Source: Apodemus sylvaticus (taxonomy: Eukaryota > Chordata > Mammalia > Rodentia > Muridae). Taken from it: a stretch of DNA of 64,000 nucleotides. Positions within the stretch are counted from its first letter, which is position 1. Each line of letters opens with the position of its first letter. A model generated the notes under the pieces. The model searched no databases. It was given only the letters and a program-made list of their open reading frames with translations, and had not been told where the DNA came from. The position numbers and the translations under genes are program-made. Below, piece by piece: positions 35,720 through 48,127 of this stretch. The DNA lies in assembly GCF_947179515.1 (NCBI RefSeq), contig NC_067488.1, positions 32,430,039 to 32,494,038 of the forward strand. The letters are read 5' to 3'.

Positions 35720-36285
35720 AAAGATATCCAAAAATCCCTATATCCCACCACAGAGATATATACACACTCATGTTCATAGATGTACTATTCACAATAGCTA
35801 AGAAATGGAACCAACATAGATATCTACCAACCAATGAAGCGATAGAGAAAATGTGGGATATGGGTCCAGTGGGATTCCATCATAAAGGCAAATGAGATCA
35901 CAGCATTTCCAGGTAAAGGGATGCAACTGGAAAATGAAACAAACCAGGCTCGGAAAGCCATATTGTGCATTTTATCATATATGCAGATGCTAGACCTCAA
36001 GGCATTTCTATGAAATATAATATACACATATATAATGTGTGAGCATAGGTTATGAAACTAGAAAGGAAACTATGAGAGAGGAAAGAAATCTTAACAAGAA
36101 TGGAAGGTGACAATAGGATGTGTGTGACATGAACACAGCAGGGACAACTGGTAGAAGCAGGGCAAGCAGTGGGAGGGGCACAAGGAGATGGGTGGGGGTG
36201 GGGGTGGGGAAGAGAAGGACCAACAAAGGCACTGTGCGAAAAGGGCCATAATAAAGCCCATTATTTACGTGCTAACTTTAAAAAA
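35720..36285 (+). pseudogene. Old L1 ORF2-end and 3' UTR remnant
   Basis: Late-ORF2 text: TACACACTCATGTTCATAGA, AATAGCTAAGAAATGGAACC, AGATATCTACCAACCAATGA, AGGTAAAGGGATGCAACTGG. A purine-rich stretch with GATGGGTGGGGGTGGGGGTG follows (36,187-36,206) before an A-run at 36,281. No open frame. It is older than the 12-22 kb copies. Confidence 0.7.
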
Positions 36286-38570
36286 AAAACCAACAACAAC
36301 AAGGCTAACATGTGTTTTTCTTAAAAGAAAGACTCAGACTTGAATTGCCACGACTCCCTGTGAATGAAAGATGTCCTTGGACAAACCGCATTAACGGATG
36401 TTTTGTGTCTCTGCCCTTGACAACAACAATTGGCCTCAGCCAGCTCTTATCTGCAGCAGACCCTTCTCTACCTCATCGGCACCAGAAACGCCACTGCCTT
36501 CAAAAGAGAGCTCCTTGGGGTGTTGGCAAACAGAGGTGACGGTCACATCTGGTCACTCTCCCCTGACCTGGCCTGTCCTTGGGAAACATGAATGGATTGT
36601 GAGCACTTGGGCCTCTTGAAGGCTAGAAAGACAACTTCTGCTCTCTTGAGAAGATTGTGCAATTCCATGCTGCTATCAGGGCTGTCGAGGAGGCCACTCC
36701 TAGCCCTGGACCCTTCAGCTAGGTTCAACTCCAGGTCAAGTCAGGGGCTCCCAGCAGTGTACGGGCACAGGATCCACAGGAAGAAATTCCAGGACTTTGC
36801 CAGAAGCTGACAACAGTTCCCAGCTGTTCCCAGCCGCCTCCTGCCATTCACGCCATTTAGAGTTGGGGGTCTTTGCACAAATTTCATCAGAAGGAGGGTC
36901 AGATGGAAGTCTGACCTCTGGGTCAGGGCACAGGACAGGCCGTGGAGAAAACAGCAGCCTCTTTGTTACTGTCCGCTCCCGCACAGACCCTTGCCATAGA
37001 CCTCCCTCTTCCTGGTTCTCTTGGGGACCGTAACATCAGTTGTACTGCTATGGCTGGCCTTATGTAATGACTTTAAGTCTCTCCTGCAAGCTCAAGGAGG
37101 GCCTGTAGCCTTGCTCTGCAGTTCCTCTGGGGCACATGCTTCAGAACTCTCTTATCAAAGGCGGTTCTTGATCAGGGCAGTGCTGAGCGATAGCAAAGCA
37201 ATGTTCACCTTAGAATAAATGTTACTTGCCTTGCCGGCTGCTTCCTCACGCAGCCCGCCACGTGCCACCTCCCTTCCACCATGGCAGACTGTTAGATCCT
37301 TTTTTTTTCGTCATCTAGGGCTCAGCTTTTAATTCCCCACCTCAGAAATGCTTTCTCGGTCCATCTTTTGCAACCAACCTATGCCCTTCCTTCTAATACA
37401 TCCATTCAGTGTCTCTGCTCTTCCTTTGTGGACACCGGCCACACATAGCTGACATTTGTGTGCATGTGTATTTGCATAGAGGGCACGCCCCTACTCAGAC
37501 TTCCTCAACAACCTAATCTTCGGGCCTCTAGAGGAGAAAATGTTTATAAACGCTATGAAGCCCTTAGCGCATGTTCTTTGCTGTGTGCATGCACACGCAC
37601 GCGTGCGTTCATGTGTATGTGTGTGTGCACACAAGTGTGCATGTGTTCAGGTCTGTACACTGGTCTGTTTCTTTGCTCTTAGGTAAAATAAATGCAGAAC
37701 GGAGGAGAGATTTGCTCTCAAGGAGATCACAGGCCACTGGGGAAAACGGTTAAGTCCTTTGGAATTGCCAACCCAGCAACCTCAAGGAAAGCTCAATTGT
37801 GGAGAGAGCATGAGGGTGCATGCTGAGTGGCGTGGCAGGGACTCTGAGGCACAGATGCACTAAGGTCTTTATTCAAACCACAGATCTGGCAAGCAGCAGA
37901 ACTAGGATCCAGATTGTCGGCTCTCTCAGCAAAGGTTTTCTAGTCGCCTTCCCCCTCCCCTTCCTTCCCGCTGTAGAGAGCTTGGAACCCTTGCATCTGG
38001 CAGCAGGTAGATGCAGCCGGGTAGATGCAGCATTCCGGAACTTCGCACCTTGCCAGGAGCGCCTCTGCCAGAGACGTGAAGTACCTCGGCAACCTGTTCT
38101 CTAGTCCGCATGCGCAGCTGAGGGGTCCTGAGAAGAAAGTCGAGCAATGGCTGCAGGGGACAGGCTGAACCTTCTTCACTTCATTTCTGATTCTGGAACT
38201 TTCCGGTTTGTGCTGCAGAGGACCTCTTTTAAACAATGCCAGAGTGTATTCCATTAGTACTATCACAGCAGGGTCTGCCCTGGTGGGCGGCTCCATTCCC
38301 CAAAGGTGAGTTACTCAAATTAACCCCTACTTTTTTAATCTGAAAAGTCAATTCCTAACAGCCGATGTAAAGGTCACATGCGACAAGTCATCATCAAGCG
38401 CCATCACCGTTGTCACCCGGTGGCAGCCCTCACTAGTTACCTTTTAGTTCTCTGGCTTTGAACTCTGATTTTCCTCCCCTATTTCTAGTTCTTTCTCTCC
38501 TCTACTTCCTCTTCCTCTCCCTCTTCCCCTCCCCCTCCATCTCTCTCTTCCCATTCCCTTCCATCTACAC
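36286..38570. other. Unique, moderately GC-rich block; no gene recognised
   Basis: The longest repeat-poor block in the window apart from 45-48 kb. A CCGCATGCGCAGC motif resembling an NRF1 site lies at 38,106-38,118, and a CTCF-like motif at 38,413-38,427. CpG density is not that of an obvious island. Several short ORFs cross it without recognisable domains. Confidence 0.4.
38413..38427 (+). promoter_or_regulatory. CTCF-like binding motif
   Basis: TCACCCGGTGGCAGC matches 13 of 15 positions of the CTCF core CCASYAGRKGGCRSY in the plus orientation. Motif match only. Confidence 0.4.
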
Positions 38571-38574
38571 ACAA

Positions 38575-38608
<34 letters not shown>
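38575..38608. repeat. (CA)n microsatellite
   Basis: A run of about 16 CA dinucleotides. Confidence 0.95.
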
Positions 38609-38613
<5 letters not shown>

Positions 38614-38629
38614 TACCTCAGTAGTACCA

Positions 38630-38750
38630 AGAATTGTACCTAGAGCCTTGAAAAGCTGCACTTGCAGCTGGCTTTGAATGTGCAATCCTCCTGCCTCAGC
38701 TTTCTGAGCCCCCCCAGGATTATAACTCCTGTACCCAGACACACTATCTT
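38630..38750 (-). repeat. Decayed B1/B4-like SINE fragment
   Basis: GCTGGCTTTGAATGTGCAAT with CCTCCTGCCTCAGCTTTCTG and AGGATTATAACTCCTGTACC resembles the reverse complement of a B1-type monomer. Confidence 0.55.
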
Positions 38751-39587
38751 CCCTGGTCTTTATCTCCTTCTACCATTTCTGACTATTTTCTCTCTATCAA
38801 GGTCTTCTAAGACTCTGACCACCTCTAGATAGCAGTTTTCAACTCCCTGTGCTCGGCCTGTAGCAGGGCCCAAAAGGAAGTGTAACCTGTGTCCTGACGG
38901 AGTTTGTTGGAGAAAAATCAGAGACTAGACAGTGGCCAGGAAGTCTCTGAAGTGATCCTGTGGGAGAGATGGGATGAGCTCTGATCAAGACAACAGACGG
39001 GGAGGTCATAGATGGGGGAATCAGCTGAGAGACATGAGCTAAAACATGGCACACAACTTAGGCAATGACTTTAAACAGGAGGCCACAGAAAGAGTCCAAA
39101 ACCATTTCTGAGGCCTCCGGCTCTGAAGGCTGGGCTTCAGTGTCACCAGTAAAAGAGATTTGGAATGCAGGAGCAGCATTCTCACGGCAGGAAGAGACAG
39201 TGACTTACATTGCTTTCTCTTCTATCCATGTTTCCCATGTCAGCATGGGATTGAGATGCCCCAGGCACAGGCACGTGCTCGTGCGCACGTGTGTATGTGC
39301 ACACACGCACACACACACACACCACCGGAAGGCATTCAAGGGTGTTGCTTGTAGCTTACACAGTGGCCCTGTGAAATGAAGTAGCCTCCACTCCCTATGC
39401 AGTGCTGCCCAGGTCTCCACCTCAGCTTCACGCTACATATGGTGTGAAGTGACCTATGCGACACCCAGGAAATGTCCAAAAGGTACACAGCAAAGAGATC
39501 TGAGGAGGAACAGAGATGTCTGCACCGGCAATGTGGTTTGCAGCTGTTTGGCATCAAGATCTTTGGCAGAAGCTAGACAGGTTTTTT
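38751..39587. other. Unique DNA with a short (CA)n
   Basis: A (CA)n run lies at 39,300-39,322. The remainder shows no recognised repeat or gene. Confidence 0.4.
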
Positions 39588-39809
39588 GGTTTTTTTTTTT
39601 TTTTTTTTTTTAATGCCAGGGTTATCCCTGTACCCCTATCTCCAAGGAAGTGAAAGCCAGCCTGGGATACAGAATGATATGCTGCTTCAACACACACAAA
39701 GAGAGAGACAGAGACAGAGAGAGACAGAGACAGAGAGACAGACACAGAGACAGGGAAACAAAGAGGCAGGGGGAGAGACATGCACACACACACAGATATA
39801 CATACAGAT

Positions 39810-39842
<33 letters not shown>
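39588..39842. repeat. Poly(T), B1-like remnant and compound (GA)n(CA)n microsatellite
   Basis: A T-run of about 24 (39,588-39,612) precedes short text and then AGAGACAGAGA repeats (39,700-39,775) grading into a (CA)n run and TATATATA at 39,805-39,844. ORFs crossing it are artefacts. Confidence 0.85.
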
Positions 39843-39845
<3 letters not shown>

Positions 39846-40174
39846 GAACCATTTTTTTTAAAGCATGAATCACTGGGGTCAGAAAAACAGACATGGGGCT
39901 CACACAAATTTAAACCTAAGTTAAAAATCACAAAATATTGCTGTAGAATAATTTTTATATAAAGCAAAACAGAAAGAAAAAGTCGTTTATGATCCTATTC
40001 ACCAAAGTAGCAAACAGTGCTAATGTGGACATACTTCTTTCTGGTCTTTCCAGTGTCTCTTTTTTTGTTTGTTTTTGTTTTTGTTTTTGTTTTAAACGAG
40101 ATTCTGCAATTAATAAAGTGTGGTCTCACGATTTTAAAAATCCATACGTTAACCAAATAAGTGAGGTTCACCCA

Positions 40175-40276
40175 GGAAAGGAGGAAAGGAGGGAGGGAGG
40201 GAAAAAGGAAAGGAGGAAGGGAGGGAAGGAGGGAAGGAGGGAGGGAGGGAAGGAGGGAGAGAGGGAGGGAGGGAAC
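40175..40276. repeat. (GGGA)n/(GGAA)n purine tract
   Basis: Irregular GGGA, GGAA and GGAG units, almost free of pyrimidines on the + strand. Confidence 0.9.
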
Positions 40277-40929
40277 AAAGGGAAAGGGTAAATCCTGGGA
40301 GTGGGAACAGATCAAGATTGAGCCTAACAGAGGTCTGAGAAAGGGGCAGGTTTCAGAAGGCTCTGGTTTCTTTCAAATTTGTTTTAAATATTACCTAAAG
40401 CTTGGGAGTACACAAAGCCCTTTTGCCATTTTTTTAAAGAGAAGAAAGGAAAAAAAAGGAGAGCCTGTTTTTTCCAGTTCAAGAGACTTTCCAACACTGT
40501 CCTTCGCGTGGCAACACCTCCACCTGCTGGCCGTGAGTGGTATTGTTCCAGATTACAAGGCAGGGCAGGTTGGCAAACCCGGGACGCGAAGAGGGGAAAG
40601 TCTGTGGGTGTGTCCTCAGCTCAGACCCATATGAAGACTTCATCCAGATGCACCTTCACCCCAACGTTTTCTTCAGTGGCTACTTCATCACCTCATGTGG
40701 ATCAAGAATCCCCTACTGTTGAACATTCCCAAGAAATAGAGAGACCGTGGCTCCCACTGAATGCCAGGTGGTACAAATGTGACCCAAAATATTTTGCAGC
40801 AAACATGCATGAGACAAATTCATCTCCTCACCAATGTGGTAGGTTCAGACAGCCCACAGCATGCTCGCACGTGGACATGTGTCCTGCATCTACATCTGAC
40901 TGTGCAGTATTTTAATATAATAATTTATT
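40277..40929. other. Unique DNA with a CTCF-like motif
   Basis: No gene recognised. The motif lies at 40,516-40,530. Confidence 0.35.
40516..40530 (-). promoter_or_regulatory. CTCF-like binding motif
   Basis: The reverse complement reads CCAGCAGGTGGAGGT, 14 of 15 matches to CCASYAGRKGGCRSY. It faces the plus-oriented motif 2.1 kb to the left (38,413-38,427), a convergent arrangement. Confidence 0.45.
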
Positions 40930-43163
40930 CATTCTTTAGGAATTTCATGCATGTTTACAATGCATTTTAAACACATTCACCCCTATTTCTCCTAGATCCT
41001 ACCTCCTTCTTTAAAATTTCATGTCTTCGTTTTGTCTGTCTGTCTGCCTGTCTGTCTGTTTGTTTTTTATAATACACTGAGTCCAATCTGGGCTCGTGAG
41101 TGTGAGGCCATTCACAGGAGCGCAGTCAACCTAAGAGACCACTCTTGACTCTCTCTGGGAAACTATAACCAGATAATAGCTACGCACTTAAGGGTCTCGT
41201 GAACCCCTCCCACTGTGTGCTACAATGTTGACTGATTTGATTCCAGGCAGGTCTTGTGCAGACAACCAAACTGCTGTGAGTTCCTGAGTGCGGTGGTCCC
41301 GTCATGTTCGAAAGACAGCTTCACTCCAGTCCCCCAGCCTCTGACTCTGACAATCTTTAACCTCATCTTTAGTCATGATCTGTCAGTCCTGGAGAGGTAG
41401 TAGTACCTGTTCCTGGCTAAGAACTCTGCAGACACTTGTTCTCTGCCCTTTAAGCAGTTGTGACTTTGCACGCTAACTGCCATCACTGCACAAAGAATCT
41501 TCCCTGGTGGGGTCTAAGAGACACACTAGTCTCTGGGTACCAACATACAAATTTAGAGGGCTGTTTGGTATTATATCCATTTTGCAATTAATATCTGTAG
41601 GTTTACCCCTGGAGCCTTTAAGCTCCACCAACCATGGGTTCTTAGCCAGATTTATGTTACAAGGCATATGTTTCCTCCTGTGGAGTAGGCTTTAAAACCA
41701 ATGAGAAAATGGTTGGTTACCGCCATACTGTATATACCACAATTGCCACCATGAACATATCCTGCTATGCTAGTCATCACTGTAGTTCCCATGTGTGTAA
41801 AACTATGGAAGACCTTTGTATCTCAGCAGCCTGAATTACACCTTCCCGTACGATGAGAGCCAGCTAGCAAAGAAGGTTCCTGATCAAGTACCATCTTGAT
41901 CTCGACCTTCCCTGCATCTGAAGCGTGAGGTGTTGTCAGAAATGGGGTCTTACCAGCAAGTTCTGGTAGACAACCAAGAACAATAACAACTGACTGTGTT
42001 GTTCTGGGGGTACGGGATCTCTGGGACACTTCTGACTAACATCAGGGAAATGTCTCACACCTGGCACTGAGATTTTTTTTTTTATTGACAACCTATGACT
42101 TTGGAGAAGACAATTAGTCCCTCTGTAGAATAACATCAGTTAGACATCAGTGTCCCCCACTAGTTGGCCTCCCATCCCTCTCTCCACTTAAACCCCACTT
42201 CATATCACCTGTATTCTACTGCGCTCCCACTAAAATCTGTCTTCCATCCAATGGTCGCTTTCTAATTTCCTGGCACATATAGGTATTCCTTTATGCACTT
42301 GCCCAGCTCCACCTATAACTGGGAGCATGTGACATTTGTCTTTCTGGGTCTGAATTACCTCACTCAAATTAATGTTTTCCAGTTCCATCCATTTACCTGC
42401 AGATTTCATAATTTCATTTTTTACAGCTAAATATGAACACCACATTTTCATTTCCCCAGTCATCAGGATATCTAGGCTATTTCAATGTTTTCATAGCTAT
42501 CAGCATAGTTGTGCATGTTTCTCTGACACAGGAAATAAGAGGCCTTTGAGGATATACACAGAAGGGTTTGGGCTGAGTCCCAGGATTTCATCAACCATGT
42601 ATGAACATCCCCATGCCCCTTGCCAGAATTTGTCGGCCTTTGTTTTCTCAATCTTATTTATTCTGGTTTTGGTAAGATGAAATCTCAAGATATTTTAATT
42701 GTTTATTTCCCTAATGACTAAGAATGGTAAACACTTTTTTAAACTGCCTTAGCCAATGTATTTCTTCTGAAAATTCTGTTATGTTTCATAGCCTACAGTT
42801 AATTGCTTTGCTGTTTTCTTTTTTGGTGTTCAGTTCTTGGGGGGTTTTTTTTGTATAGTCTAGATGCTAATTCTCTGTCAGATATATAGCTGGCAAAAAT
42901 TTTTTGTGAATTCTCTGGGTTCCTTCTTTGGCCAATTAATACTTTTCTTTTCAGTACAAATTTTAATTTCAGGAGGTCTCACCTGTTGATTGTAGGTCCT
43001 GTTTCCTGGGTGATGAGAGTTCTATTCAGAAAGTTCTTGACTGAGCATATATCCTGCAGTGTGCTCCCTACACTTTCTTTTAGAACTTCCAAAATTTCTT
43101 GTCTAACATCGAGATCTTTTATCCATTTGGAATTGATTTGTGTGCCAGTTAAAAGATATAGAC
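40930..43163 (-). mobile_element. Old minus-strand L1, 3' UTR and ORF2 end (left part)
   Basis: Read on the minus strand, the element's 3' UTR lies at about 40,930-42,190: ATTCACCCCTATTTCTCCTA, ACTGAGTCCAATCTGGGCTC, GGTCTTGTGCAGACAACCAA, GCTGTGAGTTCCTGAGTGCG. Decayed ORF2 runs from 42,200, with an open piece encoding KSAGKWMELENINLSEV. The ORF2 text continues to TTATCCATTTGGAATTGATT at 43,119 and is then cut by a plus-strand L1. It resumes at 44,435. Confidence 0.75.
43151..43163 (+). repeat. 5' target-site duplication of the nested plus-strand L1
   Basis: AAAAGATATAGAC recurs perfectly at 44,422-44,434. The left edge is TT/AAAA, a canonical L1 endonuclease site, within minus-strand L1 ORF2 sequence. 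Confidence 0.88.
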
Positions 43164-44421
43164 CCCAGACAACACTGAGATTCCACCTTACACCAGTCAG
43201 AATGGCTAAGATGGAAAACTCAGGGGACAGCAGATGCTGAAGAGGATGTGGGGGGAAAGGAACACTTCTCCATTGTTGGTGGGATTGCAAGCTGGTAAAA
43301 CCACTCTGAAAATCAGTTTGGCAGTTCCTCAGAAAATTAGACATAGTACTACCTGAGGACCCAGTTATACCACTCCTGGGCATATACCCAGAAGATGCTC
43401 TTACATGTAAGAAGGACACATTCTCCACTATGTTCATAGCTGCCTTATTTATAATAACCAAAAGATGGAAAAAACCAGATGTCCCTCAACAGAGGAATGG
43501 ATACAGAAACTATGGTATATATGCACAATAGAGTACTATTAGCTATTAAAACAATGAATTCATGAAATTCTTAAGCAAATGGATGAAGGTAAAAAGTATC
43601 ATCCTGAGCGAGGCAGCCCAATCACAAAAGAACACACATGGTATGCACTCACTAATAAGCGGATGTTAGCCCAAAAGCTCAAAATAAACAAATTACAATT
43701 CACCCAGCACAGGAAACTCAAGAAGGAGGAGGACTTAAGTGAGGGTGCTTTGGTTCCTCTAAGAAAGGGAACAAAATACTCACAGGAGCAATAAGGGAGA
43801 CAATGTGTGGAGCAGAAACTGAAGTAAAGGCCACCCAGAGACTGCCATACCTGGGAATTCATCCTATAAACAGTCACCAAACCACAACACTTTTATGGAT
43901 GACAAGAAGTGCATGCCAAAAGGAGCATACCATGGTTGTCTCTGGAGGGGCCCTGCCAGAGCCTTACAAATACAGAGGCAGATGCTAGCAACCAACTATT
44001 GGACTGGGCATGGGGTCCCCAATGGAAGATCTGGAAGGTGGTCCAGAGGAGCTAAAGGGGTTTATAGCCTCATGGGATCAACAATGGTTTCGGCCACCCA
44101 AACACCCCAAGACTCCCAGGACTGAACCATCAACCAAGGGGCACACATGGCTCCAGCCAAAATGTGGCAGAGGAAGGCCTTGTTGGGCATCAGTGGGAGG
44201 AATGGTCCTTGGTCAGGTAAAGGTTCAACAGAGGCCCGAACAAAGGGAAACTGAGTCAGGGGAGGAGGGAGTGTGTTGGATATAGAGGCATATATGTGGA
44301 GACAGGAGGAAGGAAGAGGGGAAGGGGTTGGGTCTTAGGGGAGGGGGATATCTGGAAAGGTTTTATCATTGGCAATGTAAATGAAGACGATATTCAATAA
44401 AAAAATAAAAATAAAAATAAA
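43164..44421 (+). mobile_element. 5'-truncated L1 nested in the minus-strand L1
   Basis: It starts in ORF2 at ACTGAGATTCCACCTTACAC and runs through the Cys-rich region, the late-ORF2 conserved text and a 3' UTR with CAACCAACTATTGGACTGGG, to GCAATGTAAATGAAGACGAT and ATTCAATAAAAAAATAAAAA. ORF2 is broken by several frameshifts, so it is older than the copies at 19.99 and 48.1 kb. The 3' terminus is a third type. Confidence 0.88.
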
Positions 44422-44434
44422 AAAAGATATAGAC
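44422..44434 (+). repeat. 3' target-site duplication of the nested plus-strand L1
   Basis: Perfect AAAAGATATAGAC directly after the A-rich tail. Confidence 0.88.
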
Positions 44435-45100
44435 GCAACTTCATTCTTCTATACGTAACTTTCCATTGACCAGTACCATCTGTTGAAGATGATGGCTTTT
44501 CTGAATCAAGTGGCTGTATGAGAGTAAGCTAGTGTATGGGTCCTCAGTTCTATCCCATTGGTCAGTGTGTCTGTTTTTATGCCAGTACAATTATCTTTTA
44601 ATTACAACAGCTCTGTAGTAGAACTTGAAGTCAGGGATGGTGATACTTCCTGTAGTGTTTTTATTTTTCAGGGTTGTTTTGTCTATTGTGTGTCTTTTAT
44701 GTTCCCATATGGACTTTTAAAAATTTTTTTTCAATTTCTGTAAAGAATTGTCTTAGGGTTTTTATAGGCATTGCACTAAATTTGGAAGGGTGGCCATTTT
44801 TACAATATTACCTCTACTGTCTCCTGAGATGTCCTCACTATTTTCTAGTTCCTTTCTCGATTTTTTCTTTGGTGTTTTGCAGGTTTTTGTTGCATAGGTC
44901 TTTATTCTGAGAAAAAAAATTATGCTACTGCAAATGGGACTGTTTTCCTGGCTTATTTTTCAATCCTTGCTATATAGAAATGCTACTGGGTTTTCTATGT
45001 TAATTTTGTAACATATCACTTTGCTGAGTTTATCAACCTAGCCTGTAGTCTTAACAGTAATTGAGTTGATTTTCCAACTACCTGTCTCTTCTCCCAACTT
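44435..45100 (-). mobile_element. Old minus-strand L1, ORF2 part (right part)
   Basis: Continuation of the interrupted element: ACTTTCCATTGACCAGTACC, TCTATCCCATTGGTCAGTGT, AACAGCTCTGTAGTAGAACT, TTGCACTAAATTTGGAAGGG and TGCTGAGTTTATCAACCTAG are the reverse complement of L1 reverse-transcriptase-region text. Frame lost. Confidence 0.75.
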
Positions 45101-48100
45101 CTTAATAGGTTATAGACTTTGAGTAATGGAGGAAGTATATTTAGCTAGCATTTTCCAGCTTTATTCCCTGGAAAGGGGGATCTATCTAAAGTCCAGTTAG
45201 CACAGTAATAGGAGGACAGGAGACTTTTCAGAGCCCCTCTGAGAAGATACTTCAAGTGGGAGGTTTGTCTTCATCCCTTCCTCACAGATGAGACTGCCAA
45301 TATGCTCGTGAACAGCTAAAGTCTTGTAGCTTCTCCTCAGTTGGACCTTTAACTGTAGTTCTGTGTTGAAACATGTTTCATTCTCTTTCTTTATTCACAT
45401 AGGCTGCCAACAGATAGCCCCAGAAACAAATGAGACTGCAAGACTACCAAGTAGAAAAGAGGGTGAGAGTCCCTAACTTTCAGACTGGTTTCATATAAGC
45501 ATCAAGGCTAATCTTTGGGAACAAATAGCAGCTAAGCTAACAGATGTTGGCCTAAAAGCTGCCTCTAGCTAAAGGAGAGGCCAGGGGAGGAGGCATACCA
45601 CCAAGCAAGAAGTTGACAGAAACAAGGATGAGAGAGAAGAGGGGGTGTCCACACCGCCCTCTGTGTTATAGGACCAGAGACCAGGGAGTCAGCTTCTGAA
45701 ACCAGCCACAACCATGACATCACCCTTCTCCCTAGCTAGACCTTCCACTAACCAAATGAACAGAAAAGGGGGGATGTCTGGTAAAAGAGAAAAAGAATAA
45801 TTTGCTGTTAGTGAAGAGGCACACAAAAATGCCAGCTAGTATGCCACTAAACTAATAATACTCATTATCTCTAAAATCATTGGTAAAGACTGTCAAGTCA
45901 ATGATGTTTGGTGTGCCATGCTTTCATTAGCACAGAGGGTCTATTTAGGACCAGTGAAGTCAAGCATGGATAGTCACTACAGCAGACAGCTGGCTCAGGG
46001 GAGCAGACTCATGCTCCGCCCTCCTGATGTTTACAGCCACGTTAGTGACTTCTTGGTGAAAGCTTAGGGACCAGACCAGGATTCCTACCTGCCTCCTCCA
46101 CCTTAATACTTGGGGACAGGTTACTTCACCTATGTTATGGCCCCTCCTCTAAAAGATGCAGATTCCAACAGCACTGCCCCTCAAGAGAGCTGTGAATGCT
46201 GTGTGAAGTCCCAGAAACTAACTTACAGCTGTGCCAGATGCACAGCAATGTTTAATAAATGTGCATAATAATCATGCTTCAAGTCCAAGGGGTCCTCTTT
46301 GTTCTAAAGCAATAACTATGCTGAACAGCACGGACTACGGAGTTACCAGGGAGCAGAATACACTGGCTCAAAACATTGCTTAGCTATGGTGATAAGCTGC
46401 ATAATGCATTCTTGAAGATGCCTGTGCCCTGATTCCTACAATCTGAAGATGTTGTTTTATGGCGGCGGTGGGGGGACATCTCAGGTGAGATTAAGACCTG
46501 GGGAAGTATGGTGGGTTACTTGGGTGAGTCTAATATAATCACAAGGATCCATGTAAGGGGAACACACCAGATCCTAGTCAGAGACAGAAGAAGGCAACGT
46601 GATCGTAGAGGTTGAGTGAAAGAAGGACCCACCCATGACATGAGGCTGAGAGCCAAGGAATGTACGCACATCCATGGAACTGGGGGTAGGGAACAGGTGT
46701 CTATAGATGGATGCAGTCCTACACATACCTTGAGACCTCAGTTATTTAGAATTCATTTTCAACTTAAGGCCTCCAAAACCATAAGAACATGTTTAAGTTG
46801 TTATAGTCCACAAAGTTAGTAACAGCTTATCAAAGTCACAATTAGGAAACTATCCTAAACATGAATAAGAACATAAATGTATCTTTGCACACATCTCTTC
46901 TGAAAGGCAGCCTGACAGGAGAGAGAGCACAATGGGCTTGCTGTGAGAGATGTCCGTTTATATTGTTTCTTTCTTTGCATAAGGGGCCAGACTTCTCACA
47001 GTCTTTAAGTGTTCCATCTCTGAAATGGAACTAAACTAATCATTCGAGGTATCCACTGCAAAAGCACACGGAAGGCACTCAAGGGTTGTAGAATTCTTTC
47101 CATGGAAGATGCACAACGTCCTATGTCTTTCTCCCATGGAGCTAGTCATTACAGACCCAGCTCTTGAGCTTTGGTTAACGTGCATGGACAAGTCTCCATT
47201 TCTAAGATCTGACTTCTAGCTGCTTTTCAAGGTTCCATCTGAAAGATGAAATACTGCTATGGCTCCCAAGAGATAATGCTTCGGTTTCCATTGCCATCCC
47301 TTATGGATACAGTTCACATCATCATTCTCTTCCTGTCTTCATGAGTCAGAGGTCCCTCCTGATGATCTGTCATCAGCTTAAAGCTACACTGACAGGAGGA
47401 AACCAGCTCATCACTCCTTCACTCTACTCAGAGTCCTAGAGATGCCCAGAACCTTTCCCTTACCCATTGGGAATAACACTGTCATCATAATTGCTACCAA
47501 CAGTAATGATGGCCGGTAAATGCTGGGTACTGAGCACTGTACTGGGGACTGGAGAAGGAGACTGGGGTTTCTTTCTCATTCTCCTCATTTTTTTTTCTGG
47601 GATGATGCTTCCAAAGTTGACATACTAGAATTATGCAATAAGAGATTCATCCCATTGGCATTGTGGAAGTGGAAATGTCTCTTGAGGCCTCACCCCTTAT
47701 GAGGCACAATAGGCAGTTAACAGTTTCTTAAGGTGAGGTCCCTTTCTTCAATGGTGTAACCACTTGCTTCAGTAATGACCTCCAACCCATGCTCATTCAG
47801 ACAACCCTAATTGAACTCGCTGGGTTACACACCTACACAAGACAGACATGAGGGTAGGAGGGGCTTGTTGGGAGACATATTTCAATGGACAAGGAAGGGG
47901 GCTGGGATAGGGTGCAGGGATGAGAAAATGACTAAAATGCATGCTATGCAGCTATGAAGTTGCATGAATTGTGTGTAAGACTGAGAGATCCTATCTCCAA
48001 ACAACCCAAAGTGGGTGACATTTGAACAAGACTGGCCAAGGTTGTCCTCTGACTTCTTCATGCATAGCAACAAATAATGAAGAGAATAAAAGGAAAAAAG

Positions 48101-48109
48101 GAAATTCTT
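45101..48109. other. Mostly unique DNA; weak old LTR-like patch
   Basis: No coding exon recognised. At about 46,460-46,820 GTGAGTCTAATATAATCACA and GAGAGCCAAGGAATGTACGC with AAGGCCTCCAAAACCATAAG resemble a decayed mammalian MaLR-type repeat. A purine run ACAGAAAAGGGGGGATG (45,760-45,776) resembles a retroviral polypurine tract but stands alone. This block is the pre-insertion neighbourhood of the full-length L1. Confidence 0.35.
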
Positions 48110-48127
48110 AAAACGCTTGTTCTGGAG
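48110..48127 (+). repeat. 5' target-site duplication of the full-length L1
   Basis: AAAACGCTTGTTCTGGAG is repeated perfectly at 54,571-54,588. The preceding bases are TT, giving TT/AAAA at the nick, the L1 endonuclease consensus. Up to four of the A residues could belong to the poly(A) tail at the 3' copy, so the minimum duplication is 14 bp. Confidence 0.96.

Noticed and set aside
45757..45790. Retroviral-like polypurine tract followed by TGTCTGG
   Set aside because: No paired LTR, primer binding site, gag, pol or env remnant was found next to it; a single purine run is weak evidence.
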